Shown here piece by piece: positions 17,726-27,247 of a stretch of DNA of 64,000 bases. Every line of letters starts with the position of its first letter. The stretch's first letter is position 1. Below the pieces are notes generated by a model that was not told the DNA's origin, did not search any database, and worked only from the letters and a program-made list of their open reading frames with translations. Made by a program: the position numbers and the translations under genes. Origin of the DNA: Streptomyces poonensis (lineage in GTDB: Bacteria > Actinomycetota > Actinomycetes > Streptomycetales > Streptomycetaceae); NCBI RefSeq assembly GCF_014650915.1, contig NZ_BMVW01000018.1, forward strand, positions 24,814 to 88,813, in the 5' to 3' direction.

Positions 17726-18997
17726 CTACGTCCGACCCGACAGGTCGTCCACCAGAAGGTCGAGGGTGACCTCCTCATGGAGCGCGACGCCGAGGGCGGT
17801 CATGGCAGGGGCGAGATGCTGGTCCCAGGCCGCGCTGACGGGCTGGCCATCGAGCGGCAGTTGTGGGATGCCCTCGCGCTGGCTGCGAGCAGCCAGGTGC
17901 TCGTAGTCCTCGGCGCCCATGCGCCATGGCAGGGCTCCGTAACGGAGGATGATCCGGTTCGCCAGAGCGATGCCCGGCCAGTCGAAGTCGCCGTGGTACG
18001 CGAAGCGGCAGCCGGTGGTGGCGAGAGCGTCGAGAAGTGTGAGTACCACGGTGGCGGCGCTGCCGGAGGTGCATACCAAGGGCCGGACGCAGGCAGCGTC
18101 CGCCGCAGCTTCCACTACGCGCGGGTTCTCGCAGATGTGGATCACTGTTCCGGCAGGCAGCCGCAGCTGCTGGTCGTGCAGGTCCCGCAGTGTGAGATGT
18201 GCTTCGGCATGGTGGATGGACCGCTCTCGCAGGGCCTGCTCCCGCCATCCCCCACCGACGGGCCGCAGTCCATAGGTCAGCACTGTGCTGGAGACCTCGT
18301 CCGGTGTGACGGACACCAGCCGCCACAGTGCGCGTCGGCTGGCCGCGTCGCCGGGGAACTCGGTGCCGTGGGCGAGGGCGATGCCGCGTTGGACGAGGCG
18401 TGCGAGCCAGGTGCCGTCGTCCAGGCCGTGTGCGGACCCGGTCGCCATGGCGGCGAGTTCTCCTCGGCCTCGGGTGCCACCCTGCTCCGGACCGAGCAGC
18501 ACGGTGAGCACCTTGACTGCCTGTTGGAGCGTTCGTACCGCTGCTTCGGGTGGTACACCTCTTGGAACGCCAGTATGGCGCAGCAGGTCGTACCACTGTC
18601 GGGTCCAGTCCTGGCCGGCGAGCGGAGAGGCGTCCAGCGCCGAGCCGAGTGACGACCAGATGTGCTCGCGCCGTGCCGTGACGCCCGCACGGACGGCACG
18701 GCGGTCGGTGAGGGGAGGGCCGAGTTCCTCCAAAGCGTCCCTGAGACCGAGTCCGGCCGCCGAAGCACGCAGCCGGGCGTCGAGCGCATCGAGCCGCACG
18801 GTTACGGCAGCACCCGTGACAGGTTTGCCCAGCAGGAGAGAAAGGGCGTTGCGTTCCAGGGGGCTCACCGAGGTCAACCGGAGGGACCCGGTGGCCTGCA
18901 CGCCGTTGCTCTCCAGGCGCTTGCGTACCGCCTCCCAGAGCCGGGCGAGCCCGGGACCGGCGAGCCACTCCCGTGTCGCCGCGGGCAACTTGCTCAT
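17726..18997 (-). CDS. jetD: Wadjet type II JetD (TIGR02679, Toprim-like nuclease)
   Basis: 423 residues starting MSKLPAATREWLAGPGLARL at the ATG at 18997. The N-terminal DUF3323-like half is followed by the DUF2399/Toprim half: VIHICENPRVVEAAADA supplies the acidic Glu and FAYHGDFDWPGIALANRI the DxD pair, so the metal site for DNA cleavage looks intact. In Wadjet, JetD cuts plasmid DNA extruded by the JetABC SMC-like complex. Its ATG would overlap the jetC stop (ATGA) in the ancestral frame; at present a +1 shift in jetC fuses the two reading frames. Whether JetD is made alone depends on initiation at its own ATG. Confidence 0.85.
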   Translation of the reverse strand: MSKLPAATREWLAGPGLARLWEAVRKRLESNGVQATGSLRLTSVSPLERNALSLLLGKPVTGAAVTVRLDALDARLRASAAGLGLRDALEELGPPLTDRRAVRAGVTARREHIWSSLGSALDASPLAGQDWTRQWYDLLRHTGVPRGVPPEAAVRTLQQAVKVLTVLLGPEQGGTRGRGELAAMATGSAHGLDDGTWLARLVQRGIALAHGTEFPGDAASRRALWRLVSVTPDEVSSTVLTYGLRPVGGGWREQALRERSIHHAEAHLTLRDLHDQQLRLPAGTVIHICENPRVVEAAADAACVRPLVCTSGSAATVVLTLLDALATTGCRFAYHGDFDWPGIALANRIILRYGALPWRMGAEDYEHLAARSQREGIPQLPLDGQPVSAAWDQHLAPAMTALGVALHEEVTLDLLVDDLSGRT

Positions 18998-21900
18998 ACG
19001 GACACCAGACGCCGGTGCCGACCGTTCCACGTGTAGTGCAGGGTGGCCCCCCCCGCGCACATGGGGATCACGGAGGCACTCGTAGATGTGCAGGGACGGC
19101 ACCTCCGGCCAGTTGCCCATGAGCCGTTCACTGGTGAGGACGAAGTCGAGATCGAGATCGACGAGGATGCGTCCCAGCCGTCCGTGGGTGGGCTCGTCGA
19201 CCTTGGCGAAGGCGTCGTCGAGCAGGATCAGCCGTGGCGCGTGGGGTGCCGACTCGGCGAGGCTGGTGAAGTGGGCGGCGGCCGCGGCGAAGAGCACGAG
19301 GTAGGAGAGCACCCGCTGCTCGCCCTGGCTGAGCCCGGTGCGGCCGGTCAGTTTCCGCCTGCGTCCCGGGGCGGCGTCCTCGACCACGAAGGTGTGGAAG
19401 CGGAACCAGTCGCGGTAGTCAAGCGCGGTCCGCAGGTGGGCGGCGTATCCGGCTGAGGCGTCGGCCCGTCGGGCATCCTCGATCCGGCGTTGCAGCACCT
19501 CGCGGAGCTGCTCGGTCTGCTCACGCGTGCGCAGGCTCGACGGGCTGCGCAGCAGCTCCACGGCCGCCCGCACGTCCGCGTCCGCGTCCTCGTCCAGCTT
19601 CCACAGCAGCTCCACGCCGAGCCCGTGGGAGGTGCGCACGGTCCGCAGGGTGTCGTTGAGAGCCGCGACCAGGTTCGCCGCGGTGATGACCTGCGCCGAG
19701 AGATGGTCGCCCAGCTCGCCGGTCAGGAACCGCTGGAACACCTCACGTTCGCGTTCGGTGAGCCGCCCCCGGGCCTCTGCCGCCTGGACGGCGATCCGCT
19801 CGCCCACGGCCGCGACATCGTGGGAGCCGTGGTCGTCGATCAGGCGGCACACCTTGATGCCGTTGCGCTCCTCCAGCTGAGCGTCGTAGCCGCCGGCCAG
19901 CTGGTCGCGCAGGTCGGTGTGCCGGTTGAGCAGGGTGCTGTCCGACACCTCGCCCTTCGGTCGGCCGAGAGCCCGTTCCACGGCGTCGGCCAGCGCCCGC
20001 AGTGCCCGCAGACGGCTGCGGACGTCCGAGCCGGGGTCGTCCGCCACCTCCTCAGGCAACGAGGACCGGTCCAGCCCGGCACCGCGCACCACCTCCGGCC
20101 GGCCGAGTGCGCCGCGAAGGCTGCTGCCGGTCGCGATGACCGCCGTCTCCTGGCCGGCCAGATCTTCCCGCAGGCGTTTCTCCTCCTCTTCCGCGCGCAC
20201 GCGCAGGTCGTGGAGGTCGTTCCGGGTCCGTTGTGCCGCCGGGACGGCCTGGGCGGCGTGCGCGATGCGTTGCCTGGCTTCCTGCTCGCGGGTGAGGATC
20301 TCTTCTTCGGTCGACCCGATGGCCTCCTCACGGGTGCGCAGATCCTGTTGCGCGGTACGCAGCCCGGTGAGGCGGAGCCGGTAGTTCTCCTCCGCTGCCA
20401 GGCGGTCCTTCCGGGCGCGTTCGTACCGTTCGGCATCGGCGTGATGGGCGCCGAGTCGCTCGCCCGTGCTGCCGATCGCCCTGCGAAGACGCCCGATGCC
20501 GGCGAGAAGGGCAGCTAGCGCGGTGCGTACGCGTTCCAGCTCGACGGGGTTACCGGGTAGGTCATGGGCGGTGGCGGTGGCGTCCGCCTCGGCGCGTGCG
20601 GCTACGGCGAGAGCGCGGGCCTCCTCGGCCGACCGGGCCGCACGGGTCGCCTTGGCGGTCAGGTCACGCAGTGTCCTCTCGTTGGACTCGACCCTGCTCC
20701 AGGCGTCGGCGAGACCTCGTGCCCGGGGGAAGTCCTGCTCCGCGAGCCTGAGGGCCCGGCGCCGGGCATCGGCCTCGGTGAGTTCCTGACGGGCGTCGGC
20801 CAACCGCTGTTCCGTCTGTGTGAACCGCTCCTCCAGCTCGGCGAGGATGCGCCGCCGGGTCTCGGCGCGTACGGCGGCTCCTACGTACTAGGCGTCGGCT
20901 TTGTGGTGTCGGCCGCTGAGGATGCCCAGACGCCAGCTTCCGTCGTGGTACACCGCGTCATGAGCAGCCGTTTCCGCGGCAGGTGCGAGGGCGATGGTCG
21001 TCAGCAGGCGTTCCACCTGCTCGGCCGTGACTCCGCACCCCGGTTGCGGCGCAGGGCGCAAGGCCGAGGCGAGGGTGGGCCCGTCCGGCAGCGCGTGGCC
21101 GGGACGTAGCTGCCAGGATCCCAGTCCGTCCTGCACCGTGGCCGTGTCCACGCGGACGACCGACCGCTGCTGCACGGTGTGCGTCTCCCCGTCCGGAGCG
21201 GTCAGCTGTGTCTCGACGGTCTGAGAGCGGACCGTGCGGGGCAGGGCGACTGCCTCGCCGAGATGGCCGGTGGGAAGCCCGGCCATCTCCGCCTGTGTCA
21301 GCAGTTCCCGGTGTTCGGTGCCCAGTTCGGCGAGTCGGCTGCCGAGGTGTTCGACACCGTCGGCCAGCCGCTCGGCCGCGCCCTCCTCCGCGCCATGTGC
21401 GTTGCTGAGGGCGGTGAAGGCGGCCCCGGCGGCGGTGTGCACTGCCTCCACCGTGCTGCGGTGTTCCGACAGTTCGTGCAGGCTGCGGTAGGCGTGGCTG
21501 TCATGCAGGGCGGCGAGGTCGGTCCGGGCGGCTTCTTCCTCCTCACGCAGGGTTTCCAGCCGGGCTTCCGACTCCTCCTCCTGCGTCCTCAGCTCGCTGG
21601 TCCGCTGTGCGGCGTCTCCGGCCGCCCGGCGTCGCTGCGCGAGAACCTCCAGCTCCCGGCTCACTGCCTGCGCCGAGGTGCGCAGAACTCCGGACAGGTA
21701 ACCGCGGTAACTGGTGAGGAAGGTGCGCAGCGCCGTGTCGGTGCGCTCCAGGCGGCCGAGTTCGTCGCGTACGGCATCGAGGTCATGGAGGTTGCGCGCG
21801 ACCTTCTCGACCACGTCCTCGTCGAGTCCCGGCAAGGTCTCGCTCAGCAGGGAGGCCAGGCCACCATGCTCGATGCGGTCCCCGACCGTGGGCCGCCGCA

Positions 21901-22522
21901 GCCGGTGGAGGAGCTGGGTGAGGTTGCGGTAGCGGGTCGCGTCGGTGATGCCGAACAGTTCCGGGGCCACCCGCGAGCGGTGCATGACCGCACGGTCGGT
22001 GATGTTGTCGGAGCCGACGATCTCCTTGAGCCGGTCGACCGGCAAGGGCTTCCCGCCTTCGACCAGATGCAGGTCCTCACCGACGCGCAGCGGGGTGACG
22101 AAGAACGTCGGCAGCGCCTTCTGCGTCGACCTCGAGGCGCGGATGGCGGCGCCGAGTGTGAGGTGGCGGTGGTCACCGCCGTCGGTCGTGCCCCGGAACT
22201 CCACCCACAGGTAGCCGAGACGGTTGGTCTGCTCGAACCCGTCCAGCATCAGCCAGGCGAGGGTGGTCCGGCCGGTGCCCGTCGCGTCCAGCGCCCGTGA
22301 GTCGCCGTCCAGCAGATACGGGAGCAGCATCTCCAGGGCCTTCGACTTGCCCGCGCCGTTCTTGCCGCGCAGCAGCAGCCGTCCGTCGCCGAAGGCGAAC
22401 TCCTGCTCGTCGTACTGCCAGACGTTCTGGATGCCCGCGCGGTGCAGCCGGAAGCGGGTGCCGGCAGCCGTCGCGGGGCCGGAACGCGGCAGTGGGACGA
22501 GGGCACGCGCATCAGTGGTCAC
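18994..22522 (-). pseudogene. jetC: Wadjet type II JetC (TIGR02680, SMC/MukB-like ATPase), disrupted
   Basis: Starts at GTG 22522 (MTTDARALVPLPRSG), overlapping jetB by GTGA. Walker A is RGKNGAGKSK near residue 55, then long coiled coils. After HHKADA an in-frame TAG at 20890-20888 stops translation at residue 544; the same frame continues with YVGAAVRAETRRR through coiled coil to the signature LSQGEQRVLSYL and Walker B RLILLDDAFAKVD. A second lesion lies at 19047-19054: eight Gs on the coding strand where seven would restore ATLHYTWNGRHRRLVSV and a stop overlapping the jetD ATG. As written, no full ATPase can be made. Either lesion could be a sequencing error, the G8 run especially. Confidence 0.85.
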
Positions 22523-23844
22523 AGCGGCAGCTCCTCCTGGACGTCGACGGCCTTGCCGGCTGCGGTGGCCGGGCGCATGGTCACGTGGGTGGCGTAGCGT
22601 GCCGCCGCGGCCAGCAGCACCCAGCCGTCGCCGCCGGGACGTGCCCCGTGGACATCGGTCACGGTGCGCCCTTCCGGTGCCTCGTCGGCGTACCCCTCCG
22701 GCAGGCCGTCTCCTTCGGCGCGCAGCCGGCCGGCGCGGGCCATCAGCCGCATGCGGGTCAGCAGGTCCAGCACGGCCTCCCGCAGGGCGGGGATGTCCTC
22801 CAGATAACCTCGCTGCCAGTTGCTGCGCTGTCCATACTCGGCGACCAGCTCGGCCAGCAGCTCGTCGACCAGGCCGTCCGGGACAGCCACTCCGATGACG
22901 AGTGTTCCTCCGGTCGCCGGATGTCCGGGCTCCTGCGGCCGAAGCCGTTCCACGAGCTGTTCCACCAGCAGCAGCGCGGCCTGCGCGACCGTCCCGGTGC
23001 CCGGCAGGTGCAGATCCGTCAGCTCGTCCTCGGGGTCCACCAGCGCCACTCCCTCGGCGCGGATCTCCATCTCCAGGCCCAGAAGCTCGGAGAAGGCCTG
23101 CGCTTCCCGGCGCTGCCGGGTGCGCAACCAGTCGCGTTCGGCGTCGGTTAGTTCGTCGAGGTGGACGACGGGTGTCTCGACGAGCATCCGGCGCACATAG
23201 GTGCGCGGTCCGCCGAATCCGGGGTCCGCTGCCCGCCGGACCAGGTCGGCGCCGTCATGGGCCTGGGCGAGCGGGCCGGCGACGACGACGCGGGCCAGCT
23301 CGCGGTCCACTGTGATCAGGGCCTCCCCGCCCGCGTCCTGCGCGAGCGCGGCCACATGGCCCTCGGTCTCGATGAGGACGCCCCACTCGACCAACAGGCG
23401 CAGAGCCGCTACCAAGGTCCGTTTCCCGGCCGCCCTGCCCGTTTCCTCCAGCTCGATGCCCGCGTCGGCCGCGGCGGCCCTGATGTCGGCCACCAGCTGT
23501 GACAGCAGCAGTTGTTCGGGGGCGGTCACCAGCACGGACAGGGTCAGGGCGAGGCAGGCGTATGTGTGCGGGGTGAAGGGGGTGCCGGTGGAGCGCTCCA
23601 GCCGGTGTCCCGCGCCTGCCCCCAGCCCCGCCTTGAACAGCCGGGCGTAGGAGCTGTCGACCAGCAGGCGGTAGCCGAGCACCTGCTGGAACCGCTTGCC
23701 CAGCCAGTCGGCATGCCTGCGGATCAGCGGAAAGAGGTCGGAGTGCGGGCCGTCCGAGGTGACCAGCGGATGGGCGAGCAGCAGCCGGGCGGCGCTGCGG
23801 CGCTCGGCGGCAAGGGCAACGTCGTCTGCCGAGGGGAGGGTCAT
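22519..23844 (-). CDS. jetB: Wadjet type II JetB (TIGR02678, kleisin-associated winged-helix protein)
   Basis: 441 residues starting MTLPSADDVALAAERRSAARLLLAHPLV at ATG 23844. Conserved TIGR02678 stretches include YRLLVDSSYARLFKAG, STGTPFTPHTYACLALTLSVL and AAGKRTLVAALRLLVEWGVL. It corresponds to the KITE-like subunit of the JetABC condensin complex. Its start overlaps the jetA remnant stop (ATGA) and its stop overlaps the jetC start (GTGA), the compact operon typical of Wadjet. The frame is intact, but the complex cannot form as both neighbours are broken. Confidence 0.87.
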   Translation of the reverse strand: MTLPSADDVALAAERRSAARLLLAHPLVTSDGPHSDLFPLIRRHADWLGKRFQQVLGYRLLVDSSYARLFKAGLGAGAGHRLERSTGTPFTPHTYACLALTLSVLVTAPEQLLLSQLVADIRAAAADAGIELEETGRAAGKRTLVAALRLLVEWGVLIETEGHVAALAQDAGGEALITVDRELARVVVAGPLAQAHDGADLVRRAADPGFGGPRTYVRRMLVETPVVHLDELTDAERDWLRTRQRREAQAFSELLGLEMEIRAEGVALVDPEDELTDLHLPGTGTVAQAALLLVEQLVERLRPQEPGHPATGGTLVIGVAVPDGLVDELLAELVAEYGQRSNWQRGYLEDIPALREAVLDLLTRMRLMARAGRLRAEGDGLPEGYADEAPEGRTVTDVHGARPGGDGWVLLAAAARYATHVTMRPATAAGKAVDVQEELPL

Positions 23845-23996
23845 GACGCGCTCACCTCCGCATTGCCGTCGGCGGTGTCGGACGAGGTACGGCCGACGTT
23901 CAGTTCCAGGTCGTCCAGCAGCAGATCGCCGTCGGCCGAGTGCAGGACGCACCGCGCACCTGCGATGCGTCGCACGGCGAGCCGGATGCCCAGGAG
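23841..23996 (-). pseudogene. jetA: C-terminal remnant of Wadjet JetA (TIGR02677)
   Basis: Only about 50 codons remain: LLGIRLAVRRIAGARC, then DGDLLLDDLELNVGRTSSDT to the stop overlapping jetB. JetA is normally near 500 residues, so more than 85% is gone. Similarity breaks at about 23996, where an IS256-type transposase fragment begins in the opposite orientation. No ribosome-binding site or start belongs to this piece. The identification rests on position and on the short tail, so it is an inference. Confidence 0.65.
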
Positions 23997-23997
23997 C

Positions 23998-24591
23998 GAG
24001 TTCCTGCGCTCCCTGCGCGAACGGGGCCTGACCGGGGTCCGCCTGGTCATCGCCGACCACCACAGCGGCCTGGTCAAGGCCGTCCGCAAAATCATGCTCG
24101 GCGCCGGCTATCAACGCTGCCGCGTCCACTTCCTGCGCAACGTCTTCGCCGTGATCCCCAAGGACTCCGCGGAGATGGTGGCAGCGACCATCCGCACGAT
24201 CTTCGCTCAGTCCACCGCCGAGGCCGTCCGCACCCAGCTGGACACCGTCGCCGACATGCTCGGACGGCAGTTCCCCAAGGTCAGGGCGATGCTCCTGGAA
24301 GCAAAGGAGGACCTGACCGCCTTCGCGGACTTCCCGGACCGGCACTGGAGAAAGATCCAGTCGACCAATCCCCTGGAGCGGATCAACCGGGAGATCAAAC
24401 GCCGCGTCGACGTCGTCCAGATCTTCCCCAACCCCGCCGCCCTCGAACGGCTCACCACGGCCGTCCTCATCGAGATGCACGACGAATGGATCGCCTTCCC
24501 CCGCAGCTACCTGCCCAAAGGCGGCATGGACTCGATCTACCCCACGACCGAAGATCACCCCGACACCGCTACACCACCACAGGGGGCATGA
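23998..24591 (+). pseudogene. IS256-family transposase, C-terminal half
   Basis: Begins mid-protein with EFLRSLRERGLTGVRLVIAD and runs to the natural end (...DSIYPTTEDHPDT). RVHFLRNVFAVIP, STNPLERINREIKRR and VDVVQIFPNP are standard IS256/Mutator-type blocks; D of VIADHH and E of NPLERINRE would be two of the catalytic triad. The N-terminal half, including the first catalytic Asp, is missing, so it is inactive. The same deletion that removed it probably removed most of jetA. Confidence 0.88.
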
Positions 24592-24812
24592 CCGGTTCTC
24601 GGGACCGTGGAGGTTCGGGACGGAGCACTCCGGCCGGGTCGGCATACCTGCCCTGCGGCCCTGCGGGAACTGTTCGCGCCGCTGCTCTCGCTCGCCGAAC
24701 AGGACGTGGTGCCCCTCGATGAGTTGGACCAGGCCGGTCAGGCCGCTCTGGGCGTCCCGTTCGCGGTCGAACAGGACTGGCTGACGCGGGTGCTGACGGC
24801 CACTGACACTAG

Positions 24813-26251
24813 TAGGGCTTGGTCAGGTTCATTCGTGAGTGGCGTGTCTGTCTGCTGGCAGGTGTCGTTGGGGTGGTGTGACACCTGAGGAGATGGGTGG
24901 GGTCCGGGAGGACCTGGAGGCGTTCGCGGCGGAGTTGTTCGATGGGTTCTTCCGTGCGGATCAGCGGCGATGGGGGCAGGCGTATGTGCGGGGGCTGCTG
25001 GACGGCAGACGTAAGTCGGTGGAGCCGATGGCGGCTCGTCTCGGTGCGGACGGCAACCGCCAGGCACTGGCGCATTTCATCACCTCCAGCCCGTGGGACG
25101 CGGCCCATGTGCGGGCCCGGCTGGCCTGGAGGATGCACGAGGCGATCGGCCCGGAGGCGTTGATCGTCGACGACACCGGCTTCCTCAAGGACGGGGACGC
25201 CTCGGCGTGTGTGGCCCGGCAGTACACCGGCACCGCGGGCAAGGTCACCAACTGCCAGGTGGGGGTGTCGCTGCACCTGGCCACCGACCGTGCCTCGGCC
25301 GCGATCGACTGGCGGCTGTTCGTGCCGGCCGGCTGGGATCCGGCCTCGCCCGGAGCCGATCCGGTCAAGGTCGCCCGCCGCACCCGCTGCGGTGTCCCCG
25401 GCCAGGTGGGCCATGTGGAGAAGTGGCAGCTGGCCCTGGACATGATCGACGAGGCCCGGTCGTGGGGTATCGACGTCCCCCTGGTCGTCGCGGACGCCGG
25501 CTACGGCGATGCCGCCGCCTTCCGCCACGGGCTGGAGGAACGTGGTCTGCCCTACGCGGTGGGCATCTCCTCCCGTCACACCGCCCATCCGGCCGAGGCC
25601 CGGCCCGTTCAGCCCGCCTACGCGGGCACCGGCCGGCCACCGACAACGCGGTATCCCGATGCGCCGCAGACCGTGAAGGACCTGGTGATCGCGGCTGGCC
25701 GGACGGCGGTCAAGCCGGTGTCCTGGCGGGAGGGATCCCGGCCGGGCAAGGGCCGAAGTGGCTTCAAGCGTATGTACTCCCGGTTCGTCGCCCTCCGGGT
25801 CCGCCCCGCCGGACGCGGCGTCCGCCGGGCCGCCGGCGGTCCGGAGCTGCCCGAACGCTGGCTGCTGGCCGAGTGGCCGGCCGGCGAGAGCGAGCCGGTG
25901 CAGTTCTGGCTGTCCAGCCTGCCCTCCGGGATGCCCCGGGCGACGTTGGTGCGGCTGGCCAAGCTCCGCTGGCGCATCGAGCACGACTACCGGGAGATGA
26001 AACAGGGCCTGGGACTGGCCCACTTCGAGGGCCGCACCTGAACCGGCTGGCATCACCACGTCACCCTCGTATCCGCCGCCCACGCCTTCTGCACCCTGCA
26101 ACGACTGACACGAGACCCAAAAGACGCGACGCAGGACTGAGTCTCTACCAGGTCGTCCGCGAACTGCAGACACTCCTCGTCACCTGGACCGGCGCCTGCC
26201 CCACCTGTCACCGCGACATACCCACACCCATACGAACCTGACCAAGCCCTA
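24813..26251 (+). mobile_element. IS701-family insertion sequence, complete ends
   Basis: 1439-bp element with 18-bp perfect terminal inverted repeats, TAGGGCTTGGTCAGGTTC at 24813-24830 and its complement at 26234-26251. It is flanked by a direct CTAG (24809-24812 and 26252-26255), the YTAR-type 4-bp target duplication characteristic of the IS701 family. The perfect ends and duplication indicate a fairly recent insertion, yet its transposase gene is damaged at the 3' end. Confidence 0.92.
24878..26041 (+). pseudogene. IS701-family DDE transposase, truncated by nonsense and frameshift
   Basis: 387 residues from GTG 24878. The DDE core is present: LIVDDTGFLKDG (first Asp), LVVADAGYGDAAAF (second Asp), and LRWRIEHDYREMKQGLGLAHFEGRT (Glu). 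The frame ends in ACC-TGA at 26041 where family members read TW; beyond it the same frame still encodes TGWHHHVTLVSAAHAFCTLQRL to 26140. Further on, SLYQVVRELQTLLVTWTGACPTCHR lies in another frame, so a frameshift is also present. About 80 C-terminal residues are therefore lost. The core could still be active in part, but this is doubtful. Confidence 0.85.
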
Positions 26252-26552
26252 CTAGGGGCAGACATACGCCTCAGGACTGGGAGGCAGCCGACCGTACCCG
26301 CAGGGGCCGCCTTCCGCATCCTCGGCCGGGCGATCGCCTTGCACGGTCGGGAAGGGCAGGGGTACCAGGAGACGTTGCGCTCGACCGTCGCCTTCGGAGA
26401 GGACATGACCACCGATCCGGTCCTGGCCGCCAATCCGGAGACGACGGGCTGGCGGGGACTGCTGCTGCGTCACTACTCCGTGGGCGCCTGGCGCAGATTG
26501 TGGGCCGCTCTCGTGTCCAGCATCGGCTCCAAGGAGGGGGAGGCCGATCGGA

Positions 26553-26672
26553 CGGATCAAGCTCGTCGCCCGCAACGCCTTCGGCTTCCGCAACGCAGAG
26601 GACCAACGCCTACGCACACGCTGCGTCACCACCCGCCGAGCCCGCGGACACCTCCGCACCGCTCAACTTTGA
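26553..26672 (+). pseudogene. C-terminal scrap of an ISL3-like transposase
   Basis: 40 codons reading RIKLVARNAFGFRNAEDQR and ending RARGHLRTAQL at the TGA at 26672. The RIKxxxRxAFGF block resembles the C-terminus of ISL3/IS1096-type transposases. No terminal repeat or catalytic residue remains. It abuts the unknown disrupted gene on one side and a degenerate IS701-like gene on the other. Confidence 0.6.
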
Positions 26673-26684
26673 AGACCCGTTTTC

Positions 26685-27127
26685 GTCCGCCCACAGCGTG
26701 GTCACGGTGACCACCGCGTTGTCTGTCTTGCCGTAGCGGCCCAGCCACTGCCGGCCCACGTGGGCGGTCGCCGTCCCCTCCTTGGGATCGCCGGAATCGT
26801 CGATGACCAGCACCTGTCCCGCATGCGGGACAGTGCGCGAGTCATCCAGCAGCCGCTGAAGACGGCGGACGTTGATCTGCTCGTGCTCCCACGGGGACTC
26901 GGAGAGGAAGACTTGCAGCCGCTGCACCGCCGGGTGCTGGGACCCGGCCATCGGCTCCGCCCCGGCCAGACAGGTCAGCGTCTTGTTCCGCTCCCGCGGC
27001 GCCAGCAGCCCCGTCAGGTACTGGCGGAAACCCGCCGCTGAGCCAGCGAGTCGAGCAGATCATCAAAGCCGGCGGCGTAGTCCTCGAGCGGCCCCGGCGC
27101 CGGTGGACACGGACGACGAGCGGTCAT
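26685..27127 (-). pseudogene. Degenerate IS701-like transposase, N-terminal part
   Basis: The frame opens at ATG 27127 (MTARRPCPPAPGPLEDYAAGFDDLLDSLAQRR), then shifts near 27030 and continues with RQYLTGLLAPRERNKTL, AGAEPMAGSQHPAVQRLQVF, VLVIDDSGDPKEGTATAHVGRQ and ending WADE. The DDSGDPKEG motif carries the first catalytic Asp; everything after WADE is missing. It is related to, but clearly diverged from, the transposase of the intact IS701 copy nearby, so the two are independent arrivals. The 120 bp from 27128 to 27247 hold no gene. Confidence 0.78.
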
Positions 27128-27247
27128 GACAGCCACCCCTGCTCGTCCTTCTACTGCGACGACTGCCCGACAGCAACAAACCACCGCTAGTAAAAGGTCT
27201 CGGTGAACGCGAAAGTCCCGGCGCGAGCGGTGGCCCGGTCGGGCCAC

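Larger units (their letters stand above)
24607..26552 (+). pseudogene. Unknown gene interrupted by IS701 element (two pieces)
   Basis: Left piece 24607-24812 encodes ALRELFAPLLSLAEQDVVPL...VEQDWLTRVLTATD; right piece 26256-26552 encodes GAAFRILGRAIALHGREGQG, then NPETTGWRGLLLRHYSVGAW and RRLWAALVSSIG. They flank the IS701 copy and its CTAG duplication. Removing the element and one CTAG joins them, but a one-base shift is still needed near 26300 to reach the second frame, so the gene was damaged independently. The 5' part is lost at the IS256 fragment and the 3' part at the ISL3 fragment. The family was not recognised. Confidence 0.55.

Noticed and set aside
20803..20887. A restart of translation after the jetC amber, giving a split but functional JetC.
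   Set aside because: No ATG or GTG with a ribosome-binding site follows closely; the first possible start is a TTG 28 codons on.
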